This document shows, piece after piece, positions 1-12,853 of a stretch of DNA of 64,000 bases. Within the stretch, counting starts at the first letter, position 1. Every line of letters starts with the position of its first letter. Source of the stretch: Ulva prolifera (taxonomy: Eukaryota > Chlorophyta > Ulvophyceae > Ulvales > Ulvaceae). The notes beneath the pieces were generated by a model, which worked only from the letters and a program-made list of their open reading frames with translations, was not told the DNA's origin and did no database searches. Position numbers and translations under genes: made by a program. Location of the stretch: assembly GCA_023078555.1 (NCBI GenBank), contig CM041198.1, positions 5,408,354 to 5,472,353 on the forward strand, read 5' to 3'.

Positions 1-3000
1 CCCCCGCCGCGCGCGCCGCCGCCGTCGACGACGCCCTCGCCCGCCTCGACCTCCGGGGGGTCGCGGACTCGATCGTCGGCAGCCGCAAGGCACGGGGCGT
101 CAGCGGCGGCGAGCGCAAGCGCCTCGCGATCGCCTGCGAGCTCCTCAGCCGCCCGAGCCTGCTCTTCCTCGACGAGCCGACGACGGGCCTCGATGCCTTC
201 CAGGCGCTGAAGGTGCGCGCGCTGTGCGTGCTGTGTGCTTCACCCTTGTGCACAGGGGCCTAGATGCTGTCGCGCATATCGCTCTCCGAACCTGCGTGCA
301 CAACTGATAGACCACGACACTTCAATCCCTCGATGCCCCCACATGCATGGACGACCCGGCCCTGATGTGTACAGCGCGCACGGCTACCGCGTACCCTTCA
401 TGCCCGCATCATGCCCGCGCCGGGGCAGGCACACCGCACAGGCGCAGCACGCCGTGCGAGCTCAGTCCGATACGCGCAACCCCGCCCCCCCGCACACGAC
501 ACATCCCACCCTGTTGTTCATTGCCCTGGCCGGACTACCGGCCACTCCGATTCTGTCCATGTAACGCACGATACATCTCACACCGCGCTTCAACGGCATG
601 CATGCGGCGCAGGTCGTCGAGGCGCTGCACGGGCTCGCGCGCGCCGGCCACACCGTCGTCGCCGCCATCCACCAGCCGCGCTCCCGCATCTTCGAGCTCT
701 TCGACGACCTCCTGCTGCTCTCCTCCGGCACGCCCGTCTACTGCGGCGAGGCCGGCGCCGCCCTCGGCCACTTTGAGGCCCTCGGGCACCCCTGCCCGCA
801 GCACCACAACCCTGCGGAGTTCCTCGCGGACCTTATCTCTGCGGACAACACGTCGGAGGCGTCGGAGAAGGAGTCGCGGGAGCGCCTCGAGCGCCTTGCG
901 GCAAGCGCCCCCCCCGGTGCGCCCCTCCCACGCGCTCTTGAAAACTTACAAAGAGGAACAATTCCCACATGTGCATTTAAAATCACCTAGACCCATGATT
1001 ATTGTAAACACTCTTCAGGAGCAAGCCATATGCATAACGCTTTCCCTTCAAATGAAGTGTCCAATACAAACTGTAGCAAGCTGAAGATGCTTTAAGATGC
1101 GTTTCCATGCCGCTGTTCCTGACGATGTAGATGTAGCGCCTGTGGCTGCTGCCCGTGTACCCGCTTAAAGCGTTTTGTATCATGCCTCAGCCCGGACACG
1201 AGTGAACACGGCCATCGTGAAAGCTCTGGTCGCGTTCGGATATCCGGTATCCATCAACGGTCTGTCCTGATGCAGCGCATACACGGAGGCTGCATACACC
1301 GAGGCTGTGCCTCCACTGCTAGGGTCTGGCTTGCAGTTCAGCCTGGGCGCCTCTCCGCAGGCTCGTCATGTGCTCTGTGTGGCGTGTGTGCCATCATTTC
1401 TATCCCTGTCTGTTGTAGTCTCGTGCGTTCCCGTAGACACTGAACCAGATACGCATGTGATTACGTGGCGAGCGTGGTGGTGCATGCATGTCAGGTTGGT
1501 CGACATGAGGGAGGCGCCTTGCGAGAAAGGGCGTGGTGTGGGGCATGGCACCGCATGATGGGAAATTCGGGCAATGTGTTACAAGGACAAAAAGTTGGAG
1601 AGGCCGGTGGGGAAATATGCACGAATCCAGATATATATATATATGGCCGTGGCGGGGGCCGGGCAGGTCCACACCCTGATGCCGACACCCTGTGTCTGCA
1701 CCTGCATCTGTTCCTGAAAACTAAACCCCAACACAAACCCATGTGCTAGCTGGCACAGATACGCTCTTATGGTCTTGCTCAAAGTGCTTCAGCTGATGTG
1801 CCCGGCAGTCTGCGCGTCGGTGGTCTCGTACTAGCGCTGTCGCGCTGCAGGAGGGTAGGCCCTCGGGCGCAGGACGTGTTCGTTGGGAACGCGGAGCCCT
1901 CAGATGTCGCCCAGACTCGCTGGGAGTGGCGCTGTTGGTGTGGGGGTGGCAAAGGACACGGTCACCACCAGTCTTGCCTCGCGTGGTGAGGACCACGGGC
2001 CCTCAGCCTCACACCTCGCGGCTTCGGGCCAATCACCAGGTTACAGTCTCACTACTCATCCGTTTGCATACTGCGTGTTCTTATATGGTGGCTTCAGGTG
2101 TGAGATATGTAGAGGCAATTTTGGGATGTGATTGAATCAGTCACACGGGATGGCACCAGGGGCAGTCATCCTGAGAGGGAGCCCCTACAAGCGTTCACGA
2201 TTCCCTGTCCTAGAGTCAGGTTACCTAAATGAACCTGACTACCTAGCTCGTGCGTGGCAAATCAGCCGCCCTTTTCCGCCAGCCTGTTGATGTGGACCGT
2301 GACATTCTGCAAACCTGGTTGACGCTCACCGGTCACAGTAATTAACACAGGCTCGCCTCGACCTGCAATCACTTACTTTCGTGTTTGCTGGCAGATCCTC
2401 TCGGAATGATGCCTATCATGCCAGATCCTCTCGGAATGATGCCTATCATGGCGATCCCTGCATTACCCTGTGCGGACAGCCACCACCACGCACACTCCAC
2501 TCTGCCACAGTGTGTTTTATTTTGCATGCCCCCTATCATGCCAGATGTGTTCACAACTCTCCCACGTTTCCAGTGATTACTCATTCTATCCATTCATGAG
2601 TCTTGGTCCTGCAATGCAATTTGTGCGTTTCAATCAAACCTGTGGGACCCGTGGAGCCAGGCAGGGCCTAGGCATGTCATGCAACTATGAAGGCTTGCGG
2701 CACTCTGACTCAGATGACACACGGGTACGCCAGCATCAATTTTGCAGATGGCATCCCAGTGTGCGCCTGCGGCTTGCGTCTTCTCATCGCTGATGCGCAG
2801 AGCTGTAGCCCTGACTCAATGCCAGCAAGGGACGCCAGCATGAATTGATGCTGGATGACCTGACACACTAACATGCATACGCTGATGTTGGACCACCTCA
2901 CACCAGCAGCCCTCAGCAGCGGAGGCCTGGCATGAGCCGGTAGCGGTAGCAGCAGCACGACCCAGTGCTGATGCCTCCTCTCACCAAACCTGATACCGAG

Positions 3001-5187
3001 GGCCCATGATATATTTGCTACCCATGCAGCTGGTGCATGACCACTGTTGGGGCCTGGGAGAATACTGCTGCTTATGCCACTGTTCACAGCGTTCTTGCTG
3101 TCAGTGTGCCTGTTGACATCCGATGAGGCCCTTTGGCAAGGCCGAAGTACGCCATATAGTTTGCCAAGTCGTTGACAAAGAACAGCATCAGCCAGTGAGC
3201 TGTCTGCTTAGGATAGCACATGTGTCTGTCCCGATGTGCATGTTGCACCAGGAATGCTCCTGCAAGCTCGCCCAGGTTCCGCCACTCAAGCTTGGCTCTC
3301 GGTGGTGTGCCCAGAGGAGTGAATTCTCACCTCGGCCGTGAGGCAAAAGCCCCGGCGCAGATGTCGCACCGTCCAAACAACACACCCAACCCGCTTGCTC
3401 CACTCATGGAAGCTCGCAAACGCACAGGAACTGTGCCTGACGATGACTCAGACGCTAGGCGGTCTGCTGTGGGTGGGCATGGCTCACGTGGCCTCTGTGC
3501 GGGCACTTTTCAGGCGTGCCAGTGTCAGACGTAGTTGCCCGTCTGCAGCATCAGGCTGATGCGCACGTCCGTAGCACCACAGCCACACTCCCAGCACCCG
3601 CCGTTGCCAGGGCCCTGTGCGTGGGTGCTTTCGCCTGTGGACCAGCGCAGAGGCTCAGCACCCCAGATGCAGATCAGCAGCGCAGCATATAGCATTAGCC
3701 AGCTTGGCACAGCTGCCGGGCCACACAAGGCCCATGCCCCAGGAGGCTGTCTCAGGCAGTTGCCACGCAGCCATGTGTAATGCAGTAGCGATGCTGCCGC
3801 ACCACCGTGTTTGCGCACATTTACCGACATCTGAGCAACAGAAACAGGTAGGAGCTCCCTCACACTGGCAGTCGTAGCTATGCTATCCTGCTCACAGACG
3901 CCAACGAGTCTGTTGGTTTCAAACGGTGGCTGTGCGCAAGCCGCTGTCAGCGTGAGCGGCGTCATGTATGCTAATCCAACATGTGCCTGTACATTCGATT
4001 TAGGCCTCAACTAGGTACCACAGAGCAGCTCGTCGATTGAGCACCTGCAAGCCCCGCCCGTGAGACCATCCTGTTCTGAATGAAGCTGTAGAACGCATGA
4101 GGCACATGCATCTCACATCAAGAGTTTGCCTGCAGCAGTCGACGAAGACACCCTGCCGACGACGGACGACGCCGTCCGCGCCGCGGCGGCCACGCAGCCG
4201 CCGCCGCCGCAGCACCGGCCGCCGCCGCTGCCGCTGCAGCTGCGCATGCTCTTCAAGCGCAGCTGGAAGCAGGTGACGCGCGACCGCGCGGCGCTGAAGC
4301 TGCGCGTAGCGACCAACGTGCAGAGTGCCATCATCTTCGGCGGCATCTGGTGGCGGCTGCGGCGGCTACAGGCGTCCGTGCAGTCTCGCATCGGCCTCCT
4401 GCAGGCGCGCCCTTCCTCCAGAACTGAGTGATCTTTCCCCTTCCCTCCTTTATTGATTGATCCTTCCGCTCCCCATGTTATCTCCCGATCTCAAGACACG
4501 AGACGTGGCATGCTGGTGTGGTATGTTGGGGCGCCTCGTGACCTCTCAGGTATACCACGACACCGCAATTGAATGGTTGGAGCAAACTCACACCAGATAA
4601 CCTCCATTCCCAGTGGTCGGTCCTGTCAGACAATCATGTCGGAAGCACATGCATTAGTGCAGTCGTCAGCACGCTCTGATCCCCGGCACCCAGTGTCACC
4701 GTGGCAATTGTTGACTCAGCATTTCTAGTGCACATGCGGATCATGAGCAACTCCGCCGTCATAAGCGTCACCTCTCACAGAAGAGGGCAGGGCCTCATGC
4801 ATGCGCAACGCGCCGAGCCTCACGGCCACCACGCTCGCCTACACAGTACATGATTCTACTAGACAGTACAACCTCTCCGGCTCACCCCACATCCAGTGTC
4901 CCGATCCTAGCCCCGGCTAAGCGGACCACGAGCATGCCCGGCCCCTCGACTGCGACGCGGCCGCCGGCGTGCAGGTGGTAGCAGTGTACCTGTCGCAGAC
5001 GGCGCTCTTCAAGACGCTCAACCTCTTCCCGCCGGAGAAGCTGCTGGTGCGGGAGGAGCGGGCGCGGGGCGCGTACGGCGCGCTGCCGTACTTCCTCTCC
5101 AAGGTCCTCGCCGAGCTGCCCATCGCCGCGCTCTTCCCCCTCGTCTTTTCCGCCATCGTGTACCCGATGACCAACCTCCAGCCCACG

Positions 5188-5222
<35 letters not shown>

Positions 5223-6038
5223 CCGGTATGCGGATGTATATGAAGCAGCGTGTGCCCTGCAGCAGCGCACGCCAGTTCCTGTACAGGCACCCACCGGCAG
5301 AGCCCAAGTTCACAGCGTTTTGCCGCACGGATGCCATGTTGTCAAGTTCCGCAAATACAACTTGATCAGACACTGCGAGGGTGTGTGCTGTGGTTGGGAT
5401 CAACAGGTCTAGCATGTCGCTGCACATTGGGAACCCCTGCATGTGCCACTGCTCGCGCAGGGTTCCTGCCGGTATCACGCAGCACACAGCGTGCTCGCAT
5501 TACGCCAACCCCATCGCCTGGCCTCGAGCCACCCGCGGCCATTTGATCTCACGCATGCGCTCCATGCATGCAGACCCGCAAGTTCGCGGTGTTTGCCGGC
5601 AGCAACGTCCTCGAGACACTATCCACGACGGGCCTCGGCATGGCCGTCGGCGCGGCAGCCCCCTCCACCGACGCAGCCCTCGTGATCGGCCCGGCCATCA
5701 TGCTCATCTTCGTCGTCTTCGGCGGCCTCTACACGAACCAGGGGGACGTGCCGCAGTGGCTGCGGTGGGTGCCAAACGCATCCGCGATCAAGGCCGGCTA
5801 CGACACGCTGTGCAAGAACGAGTTCTCGGGCCTGGAGCTGGAGGGGGGCGGCCCGGGGGCCCTGCGCACCGGCGAGGAGGTGCTGCAGCGCCAGGGTTTC
5901 ACCGGCACGGTCGCGGGGTCCCTCGCGCAGCAGGGCCGCATTGTGCTGTTCTACTGGTGGGTGACGCTGTGCCTGCTGCGCGCGGACAAGCCTCGCTTCC
6001 AGCCGATGCTGCCGCCGCTCGCCGAGGGCGCGCAGTGA
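1..6038 (+). CDS. ABCG7: ABC transporter G family half-transporter, ABCG7-like (5' end outside window)
   Basis: Exons read as 1-212, 613-916, 4136-4404, 4975-5187 and 5574-6038 (stop TGA), phases consistent; about 487 residues are in the window. Exon 1 carries the ABC signature VSGGERKR and Walker B LLFLDEP followed by the D-loop; exon 2 carries the H-loop (AAIHQPRS) and NPAEFLADLIS, typical of WBC/ABCG proteins. Exons 3-5 encode the membrane domain, with the LFPPEKLLVREERARGAYG stretch and FVVFGGLYTN seen in plant ABCG7. The gene probably makes a homodimeric or heterodimeric lipid or terpenoid exporter; the substrate is unknown. The Walker A part lies before base 1. The 3.2-kb second intron is unusually long, the third intron has a GC donor (4405) and the fourth starts GTG followed by 29 Cs. 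Family call is strong; the ABCG7 subgroup is from remembered alignment. Confidence 0.85.
917..4135 (+). other. Long intron 2 of the ABCG7-like gene
   Basis: This 3.2-kb intron separates the nucleotide-binding part from the membrane part. No conserved coding frame was recognised in it. It holds a 30-bp tandem duplication at 2391-2450 (unit beginning CAGATCCTCTCGGAATGATG), an echo of that unit near 2533, and a short module near 1577-1620 whose reverse strand ends CCTTGTAACAC, like the retrotransposon tails seen around 42 kb. It could hide a decayed mobile element. Confidence 0.55.
2391..2450 (+). repeat. 30-bp tandem repeat, two copies, intronic
   Basis: Two adjacent near-identical copies of a unit running from CAGATCCTCTCGG through CCTATCATG, with a partial third echo (CCTATCATGCCAGATG) about 90 bp downstream. 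Confidence 0.8.
5191..5219 (+). repeat. Poly-C tract directly after a splice donor
   Basis: Twenty-nine consecutive Cs lie two to three bases after the GT of the exon-4 donor of the ABCG7-like gene (exon ends 5187). C is on the sense strand, as in the poly-C tracts of two other genes here. Confidence 0.95.
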
Positions 6039-6457
6039 GGTGAGCGTGCCGCGCGTGCTGCGTGCGGTGTGGTGGATCCGGGCTGTGCAAGTGCATCGCT
6101 GGCGAGATCGGCGACGCTTTTGCTGTTGAACATACAGTAAGTGAACCGGGAATTACTGAACCGTAGCCCTCGACGGACATTGACAACTCCAATTGAACGG
6201 GACCTGTGTGCTTGTATGTCTTCATGCTGGTGCGGCACCTTCGTAGATGCCTCCCGGCTGAAGGTATGCAAATTTCCTGGTGCGAGGAGGTGCTGAGGGT
6301 GGACAGGCGTGCATGTGGCTCGTGCTAGTGGTGTTTATCCTCGAGCGTCGGGCCAAGCTCGGGCCTGCAGCGGGGGTGCTCGATGCCAGTGATGCTGTCT
6401 GCTGGGTTGTGGAGGGCGTTCATTGTCGCTGTCTGATCTGTGCCGCTCGCGCTATGT

Positions 6458-6462
6458 TGTAA
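6458..6462 (+). terminator. Candidate TGTAA polyadenylation signal of the ABCG7-like gene
   Basis: TGTAA, the usual chlorophyte polyadenylation signal, lies 420 bp after the stop codon. Position alone supports it. Confidence 0.4.
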
Positions 6463-7421
6463 GCCAGTGGTGTAATTGATTGATGTTCTGCTGTGGCTGT
6501 ACGTTACGCAGGGGATGCTTGAATTGATACAATTACTGTACAGATTCGGCAGCGCTTCGCGCCATCGTGCCTCTTCACTTGTCAACTGGTGCTCCTCGAA
6601 CATACAGGTTGACCTGACATATCTCGCCCTTCTGGGACAAGCTGCATACCGATACACCAGTAGTTGTTGTACTAGGTGCTGGAGGTAGTAGATTAGCAAT
6701 GTGACAGCTTTATCGATAGAAGAATAGAGTCTGAGTGCTGTTTGTCAACACACAAGGCAGTAGACCTCCTCATCAATCCACATATATCATGTAGACGGTT
6801 CGTTCCGTTGTGCTGAGAGTCACCTCCACGATGCTCCCCAGCATATCCGAGTGCTCGCCATTGGCCTACTCGCCAACCTGCCAGCAGGCGAGAACATGCA
6901 GCGTCACGCTGTCGTGACGTCTTTTTTCGTGGAACTGGCTTTCAATGGCCACAGATGAAGACCACCGCCTGGTGAAATTTCATCAGACAGTTCTCGGCCA
7001 CACAGAATGCCAATGCAATTCCGGTACACAATCATCATCTCGTATCATACATTTGCAGAGGGGGAACCCCCCACGGTTCTATGCTGAGGAGCAGTTCCTC
7101 CCAGACCTCTCCCGGACAGCGCAGCCCAAGTAAGACAGTCAATGGTGCGCCACCTGGCACGAGGTGCCGCTGCAGCACACGTGGGGCCTGTGGCCGATCA
7201 CACCAGCAGGCAGACCCTGTGGCCGACCTCGGCCACTCTGAACTGCCAAGCCCCGCACGCCACACCGGGCAGTTGCGCACATGGGCCCCCTGCCCCAACG
7301 GGCTCGCCCCACCCACTCCGCGACCGCACAATGTGCACAGGCCACTGCAACTGTCTAACCATCCATTCTAAGCCGCGCAGGCTCAAACACCGCAGTAATG
7401 CCTAGATTGCGGCTCATGCAT

Positions 7422-7426
7422 TTACA
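7422..7426 (-). terminator. Candidate TGTAA polyadenylation signal of CPX1
   Basis: TTACA on the forward strand is TGTAA on the CPX1 sense strand, about 195 bp after its stop codon. Confidence 0.4.
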
Positions 7427-7620
7427 GTGGACAGATGCCGGGCATGCAGCTGCTTATCGCAAACCCACTGACTCATCCATGGCACTCGGCCGGGCATGAG
7501 CGCGTGCCACAGCCCTGCCGGCTCAACTATGTATGCATGCCTGATTGCATTGCCGCATCCAGTTGGACACGGCCATGAGAGGCTCCTCCGCAAATCGGCA
7601 GCGGTGAAGAGGGGGCGGCC

Positions 7621-10059
7621 TCACGCCGCCCACTCGCACGGCTCGCGCAGCACGCCCAGCATGGCGGCCTCCGGCGAGCCGGCCGGTGGCGCGACCGAGC
7701 GCTGGTATTGCCATTGCACCCGCGGCGGCGCCGACACCATGATGCTCTCAATGCGGCCGCCCTCTAGCCCAAAGCGCACGCCGCGGTCGTACAGCAGGTT
7801 GAACTCGATGTACCTGCATGCATGGGCTGCACGCATGGCTACAGGTGTGGCACAGGCCTCGCATGGCCTCGGTCTCAATTGAGCGTGCTCTGCACGTAAA
7901 GCATGATGTGCATGCATTGGGGCGCACCCTTGTGGTGCAACCTTGTGGCCCTGAAGTGCTACAATGCACTGACAGCATACATCGCAGAGGTGACAGCAGG
8001 AGACAGGGTGGCAACGCGGTCGGGCGGCGCAGAGGGCTGTGTTCTGCAGGCTACGTCACGTGCCCGGCCTCGTTCCGGGAGATCAGCGACGGCGCAGGTC
8101 ACCATGCATGAGCCAGCTGACCAGCCTGCCCGATGCGGCGTAAGCACGGTCAAATAAATCCTGTGCCCGGCCACCACGCTCACACGATCCCAGCACGCAC
8201 AGCACAGCGTCTTCGCACGCGCCGCTTGGAGACTCGCACCGGCCGCGCCGCAGCTCCTGCCACGCCCGCTGCTCCTCGGTGAACGGCAGCTCCCGCCGTG
8301 CCGCCACGATCCCCTCCCACGACGGCACGATCCCGCGCCCGACGTCCCGCGTGAACCCCTCGGCGTCAAACCCTGCCAGCGCCGTCGCTGCGCCCTCCGG
8401 CCACGAGGCCGCGGCGACGTCGCCCCCCCCCTCGAGCCCGGCCATCGGCTGCTCAGGGTCGAGATCGTCGAAGAAGATCCCCCCTGTGCCACGGTGCTCC
8501 TTGCGGCAGGGGATGTAGAAGTAGTCATCGCACCAGGCCTTGTAACGCGGGTAGAGCGCGGGCGAGTGGCCGTCGCAGAGGTCCTTCCAGAAGGTGTGGA
8601 AGGCCGCGATGTCGGGGGAGAGGTCGGTGTCTACAGGGGCGTCGGGGTGCGCATGCATGAGGTAGTTTGGAGTGAGGTCGCAGCCGCCGCCGAACCAGGC
8701 CTCGCCGGCGACCTGCAGGGAACCACGTATGGGCTCAACGTGGCCACGCGTGGCGGGTGTCAGCGCCGGTGGGAGGGGTTTCGGCCATGCATGATGAGAA
8801 ATGCATGATGCCGTACACTGGTACGGAGGGGACGGAGATGAGGGACCCCTGGTGGCCGTTCTTTGTATGCGGGGGTATCAGGGGTAGACGCTGGCCGCAG
8901 CACGCATGGGGGGATGGGGGTTGTATGGGTGGGGGTACGGCCCGGGCGCGGCGCAGACGGGCACGCATGCATGATCAGGGACGCAAGCGGTGGTACAGAC
9001 TGGTCGCAACCTGTCCACCAGACGTAACAAGCTTTTTTTTTTTAGCTGTGGAAGCGGCCGCACCCGGAAGGCTATGCACTGGACACAAAGAATCATCGGA
9101 CAGATGATTTCGGCACAGCGGGGATGGTCCGCTCGCAGCGCAAGGACAAGATGGGGAGGCAGGCGGCACCGCAGGAACAGGCGGAAGTTTTGTGCGGCGT
9201 CAGCGCAGGGGGCGAGGGGCTTGTGGGGGGTGGGCACCTCAAAGAGGCGGACGTCCGCTCGGAGGGTCGGGATGAAGGGGTGGGCAGAGTGGAACACGAG
9301 CGACATCGCCACGGCGCTGTACGGCTGGCCGCCCTCTGGGTCGATGTTGTCGCGGCCTCGTGAGGACATCGCCTGGGCTCGCTCCGGGGTGAGGGTTCCC
9401 TTGATGACGCTGATGTTGGCTGCAGCCTTCTCCAGCACGTCGCCCCCCTCGAGCACTGAAGTGATGCCATAGCCGTTGTTTCCGGACTCACCACGGTCCC
9501 ACCTGAAACCATGCGAGCGGATGAGCCTGTAACAGCTGTGGTGGTCACGCACGTCCACGGCTTGGGGCTGATGTTGGTTGCATGCAGGAGGCTTGCATGG
9601 GTGTGGTCAATTGGCAGGCTCGCAACAGCTTGTTCTCAACACAAATCCAGCCTCAAGCCATATTTATGTATGCTGAGCGCAGAGGACACACAGTAGGATC
9701 TCGGTGAAATGTGATGATCTCAATGCAATGCTCGAGGAAAAGCTGACGGTCATGGGCAGAATGCACGACTGAGCTTGGCGCTGCGCTAGCGAATGAACCT
9801 GCCTGTCGTCCGTGAACGTCTTCCCACTGCTGCTTTCAATGGCTTCTGCCCTTGTCTTTATATCTTGCTGTAGTTCTAGCACGTACTTTTCAAAAAGAGG
9901 CGCGCGGGCACCCGCTGCGCTTGCATCTGGGGAAGCTGCACTGCTGTCTGCCTTTACAGCGGCACAGGCACGGACGCGGCGCTGCGCGCCTCTAGACAAC
10001 GACACAGATTTCGAAAGCCTGCGCGTGCTGCCAGCGTTGTGTGCATACGCGGTAGTCAT
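7621..10059 (-). CDS. CPX1: Coproporphyrinogen III oxidase, oxygen-dependent, plastid
   Basis: Exons in transcript order are 10059-9803, 9502-9238, 8712-8240 and 7813-7621; the phases join cleanly to 395 residues, close to plant HEMF/CPX1. The enzyme decarboxylates coproporphyrinogen III to protoporphyrinogen IX on the haem and chlorophyll pathway. The first ~40 residues are rich in Ser, Ala and Arg with few acids, as in a chloroplast transit peptide. Diagnostic motifs follow: [74 protein letters not shown], then [16 protein letters not shown] and [12 protein letters not shown]. Intron 1 uses a GC donor: only the GC site at 9802-9801 gives DDR-WDRGE in frame. Start ATG at 10059 is the first in frame. 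Confidence 0.95.
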
Positions 10060-10742
10060 GTTGGTCGCACTTGCTTGTGCAAATCAGCCCCTACGTAGTG
10101 CGTCGGCTGATGCTGGAACAGGGCAGCACAGCACGTCGAGTCGTCGCAGTAGCCGCAGAGTGTCTGCTTTCTGTGCGATACACGCATGTCTGCAAGGCAG
10201 GGCACGAGACAGTACATGTGAGCGAGATATCGGTGCATGCCGATCTGAATTCAAAGCTGGCCACTATATGAGGGGCGCTGCCTCTCAGTCCGGCCGATCG
10301 AGCCATAACGACACCCCACAACCCAGACCCTTTCGCAAATTCCATCACTGTTGTGCAATCGCTACGTTGGTCATCACTGACAGTCGCAGTGCTTGGCAGC
10401 TTTTAATGCATGTCTACATGGCACCTGCCACCTGAAATCTGGAAACAAACCCACTGTCACTAACGTGTAACTGGAGCCACATGGGTGCCGACAACTATAA
10501 GGCTTTCGCCATTAAATATATCATGTTGGAAATAGCAACGAGAGCTTGTGCCTCTCGCCTCATACAGCAGATGCTATGTTCAAGAGGGACATCTTGTTCT
10601 GACGGGCTACTGCGGTGTGCAGCCCCATGATCATTCTCCACACACTCTCCCATGGACTAAAAACCACAGTGCGCAGATCACATGGAACACAATCACCGTA
10701 CATTCATCCTCGCTGCCACTGCAAAAGGAGAAGGAGGCTGTC
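10060..10742. other. Intergenic region upstream of CPX1
   Basis: This lies between the CPX1 start and the end of the next reverse-strand gene, so it should hold the CPX1 promoter. No conserved motif or coding potential was recognised. Confidence 0.4.
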
Positions 10743-12372
10743 CTACACCGCCGTCATCAGCTCCCCAAACCTGTCAATCCCAATCAGCTCGATCCGGTTG
10801 CTATCACGGGCATACTGCCGCTCTGGCTCCGTGTTGTATCCCCAGTCCACGAGGTACAGCTTGTACGGCTCCAGCGCCGCAGCCTTCTCGACCTTCTGCA
10901 GGGTCGACAGCTTGTCCTCGACGAAGTGCGCCGTGAAGCCCGGGTGCCGCTCCTGCAGCATCTTGAGCACCCCGGCCTTGGGTTTGCCGGACACCGTCAT
11001 GCTGAAGATGCGCTCCAGCGGGAAGGCGATGCCGGCCATGCGCTCCAGGATGGTCTGCGTGAAACGCTCCTGCAGGTCTGACAGCAGGTCATGGCACGCT
11101 TGACTGCAGCCCAAGAGATCGATCGCGTGCACCCAAGGCCACTTCGGCCACGGGCGGCCACATGGCGCCGCATTCCGGTGTGGTGTCAATGCCCCAGGGG
11201 TCAAGGCTCTGCAAGCATGCACACATACATGCATGCAGACAAGGTCAAAGGCGTGAATCCCTGTCAATGGCTCGATGCCCGGCCTCTGTCCTTTGTAACT
11301 ACATACAAGGTCAAAAGCCTTTGACTCAGCCGTGCACACAGCTCACACAGCACACACATCACAAGCCTGCCAGTGGCATTTCCACATCAGCAAATCACGA
11401 ACGCCACATGTGTCCGGTCAGCATGCTCCAGCAGCAGCGCGTTCCGGCGGCGCTACCTACCGCCTCGCCCATGTCATCACAACCCAAGCAGCGCAGCACC
11501 TTACACATCACATGCACAGCCCGCGCCGCGCGTCCAGCAGCACAGCTCTGAGCCGCGCCCGGGTTTGGAATTGTCAATGGCACAATCGGTATGGCCATGT
11601 GCTGATGCATGCACACACCCGTACATACACGCATGCAGCGCCAGCGCCACCAGCACACTGCACGGGGCCTCAGCGCATATGCATGCACACACCCGTACAT
11701 ACACGCATGCGGCGCCAGCGCCACCAGCACACTGCGCGGGGCCTCAGCGCACCTGCTTCGTGGTGACGATGTAGACCTCCGCATCGTCGGCGGCGATCGC
11801 GGCGGCCATCGCGGCTGCGACGCCGTCGTAGATGCGGTTGGGCGCAAGCCAGCCATCGAGGTCCTCTTCCATCCAGGCGTCGCGGGTCGTGCCGAACAGC
11901 TCAACCATCTCAGCGCGGTTGAGCTGCCAGGCCTGCATCTTCTCGGCGAGCATGTCGGGCCAGTGGGCGAGCATGTCGCCGACGGTCACGCCCTCGAGCA
12001 GTGCCCGGACTTGGATGATGTTCTCAAAGCCTGCAGGTGGCGCAGGGTCTGGGGAAGAAAATGATGCTCAGGGGCGTCATGATTCACCGTAACAGCCATG
12101 ACCAGCTTGTGGGCTGTCAGCACACTCAGTGTAACCTCGCTACCGCACAGAGCTCACGGTCGCAGAGTGCTGAGGAGCTTACCTGTCTCGACAACTGGTC
12201 GCACAACCCGCATCTTCTCCATGATCTCATCCTTCTGGGTTTTGACATCGTCTGCCTTGAACATTTCTGGCCACAGGCCTTCTGCTGCTCTCCAGGCAGA
12301 CAAGGCGCTTTCCCCGCAGGAATCGCATATTACCCCGTCAAAGTCTAGCGCCCATAGCTGCTTAGTGGCCAT
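10743..12372 (-). CDS. HAD-superfamily hydrolase, plant At2g45990-like
   Basis: Exons in transcript order are 12372-12183, 12030-11753 and 11069-10743, giving 264 residues. The start ATG at 12372 gives MATKQLWALDFDGV; the frame extends upstream only through a TTG. HAD motif I is LDFDGVICDS with the two Asp residues, followed by WP.MF and VRPVVETG; motif II is EVYIVTTKQ; motif III/IV regions are GKPKAGVLKML, HFVEDKLSTL and YLVDWGYNT. The order and spacing match a conserved plant and algal protein of the HAD family, probably a small-molecule phosphatase of unknown substrate, often predicted plastidial. No strong transit peptide is seen with this start. The first donor is GTAAGC; the second (GTGCGC) abuts a tandem duplication. 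Confidence 0.85.
11605..11752 (-). repeat. 74-bp tandem duplication ending exactly at a splice donor
   Basis: Two copies (11605-11678 and 11679-11752) differ at a few bases. On the gene's sense strand the exon-proximal copy begins with the functional GTGCGC donor; in the second copy the equivalent bases read ATGCGC, so the duplicated donor is dead. Confidence 0.8.
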
Positions 12373-12853
12373 GGCTTCGACTGCTGCAGGCAAACAGAAT
12401 CTGTGTTGGCCAAGCTGAATTGCGCTGAGCAGACATCAAGCTGAGACCTTCAGAGCTATCAAGATGAGAGTTGCACAACAATGGCAAGCTGCATTGGCGG
12501 AGATGTTGTCGAAAACGCACTCCGCGACGGTTGAGGATACAGAGCGCGCCGGGACTGAGATACGTTAGCATGCAGCCGCGGCTTTAGCAGGGTGCGCATC
12601 CGAGAGGCCATCAAATCAACACTTGATGTCGATGGCTTCGTCGGTCACGTTGCCACGCTCTGCAGTCCTGAACTGGCGCGGTCACTCTCCTAGCGAGATG
12701 CTACCGTTGCCAATTGCAGACTAGATGCGTGTACAGGGATACCGATGGGGTTATGACCTCGTATACTGTGCCACCAGGCTGAAGAGGGCATACCATGTCA
12801 ACGCTGCCGGACTGGGCATCGCACACAAGTTGAAATGCGAGTGTCTACATGTG
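12373..12853. other. Intergenic region upstream of the HAD gene
   Basis: Nothing coding was recognised; it should contain the HAD gene promoter and the 3' flank of the PET117-like gene. Confidence 0.4.

Larger units (their letters stand above)
6039..7620. other. Intergenic region between convergent genes
   Basis: The stretch holds the 3' flanks of the ABCG7-like gene and CPX1. Apart from candidate polyadenylation signals on each strand (6458-6462 forward; 7422-7426 reverse) no gene, RNA or element was recognised. Short open frames here look like chance. Confidence 0.5.

Noticed and set aside
12373..12393. Upstream extension of the HAD protein (MPAAVEA...)
   Set aside because: The extension begins at a TTG; the first ATG, at 12372, gives the N-terminus expected for the family.
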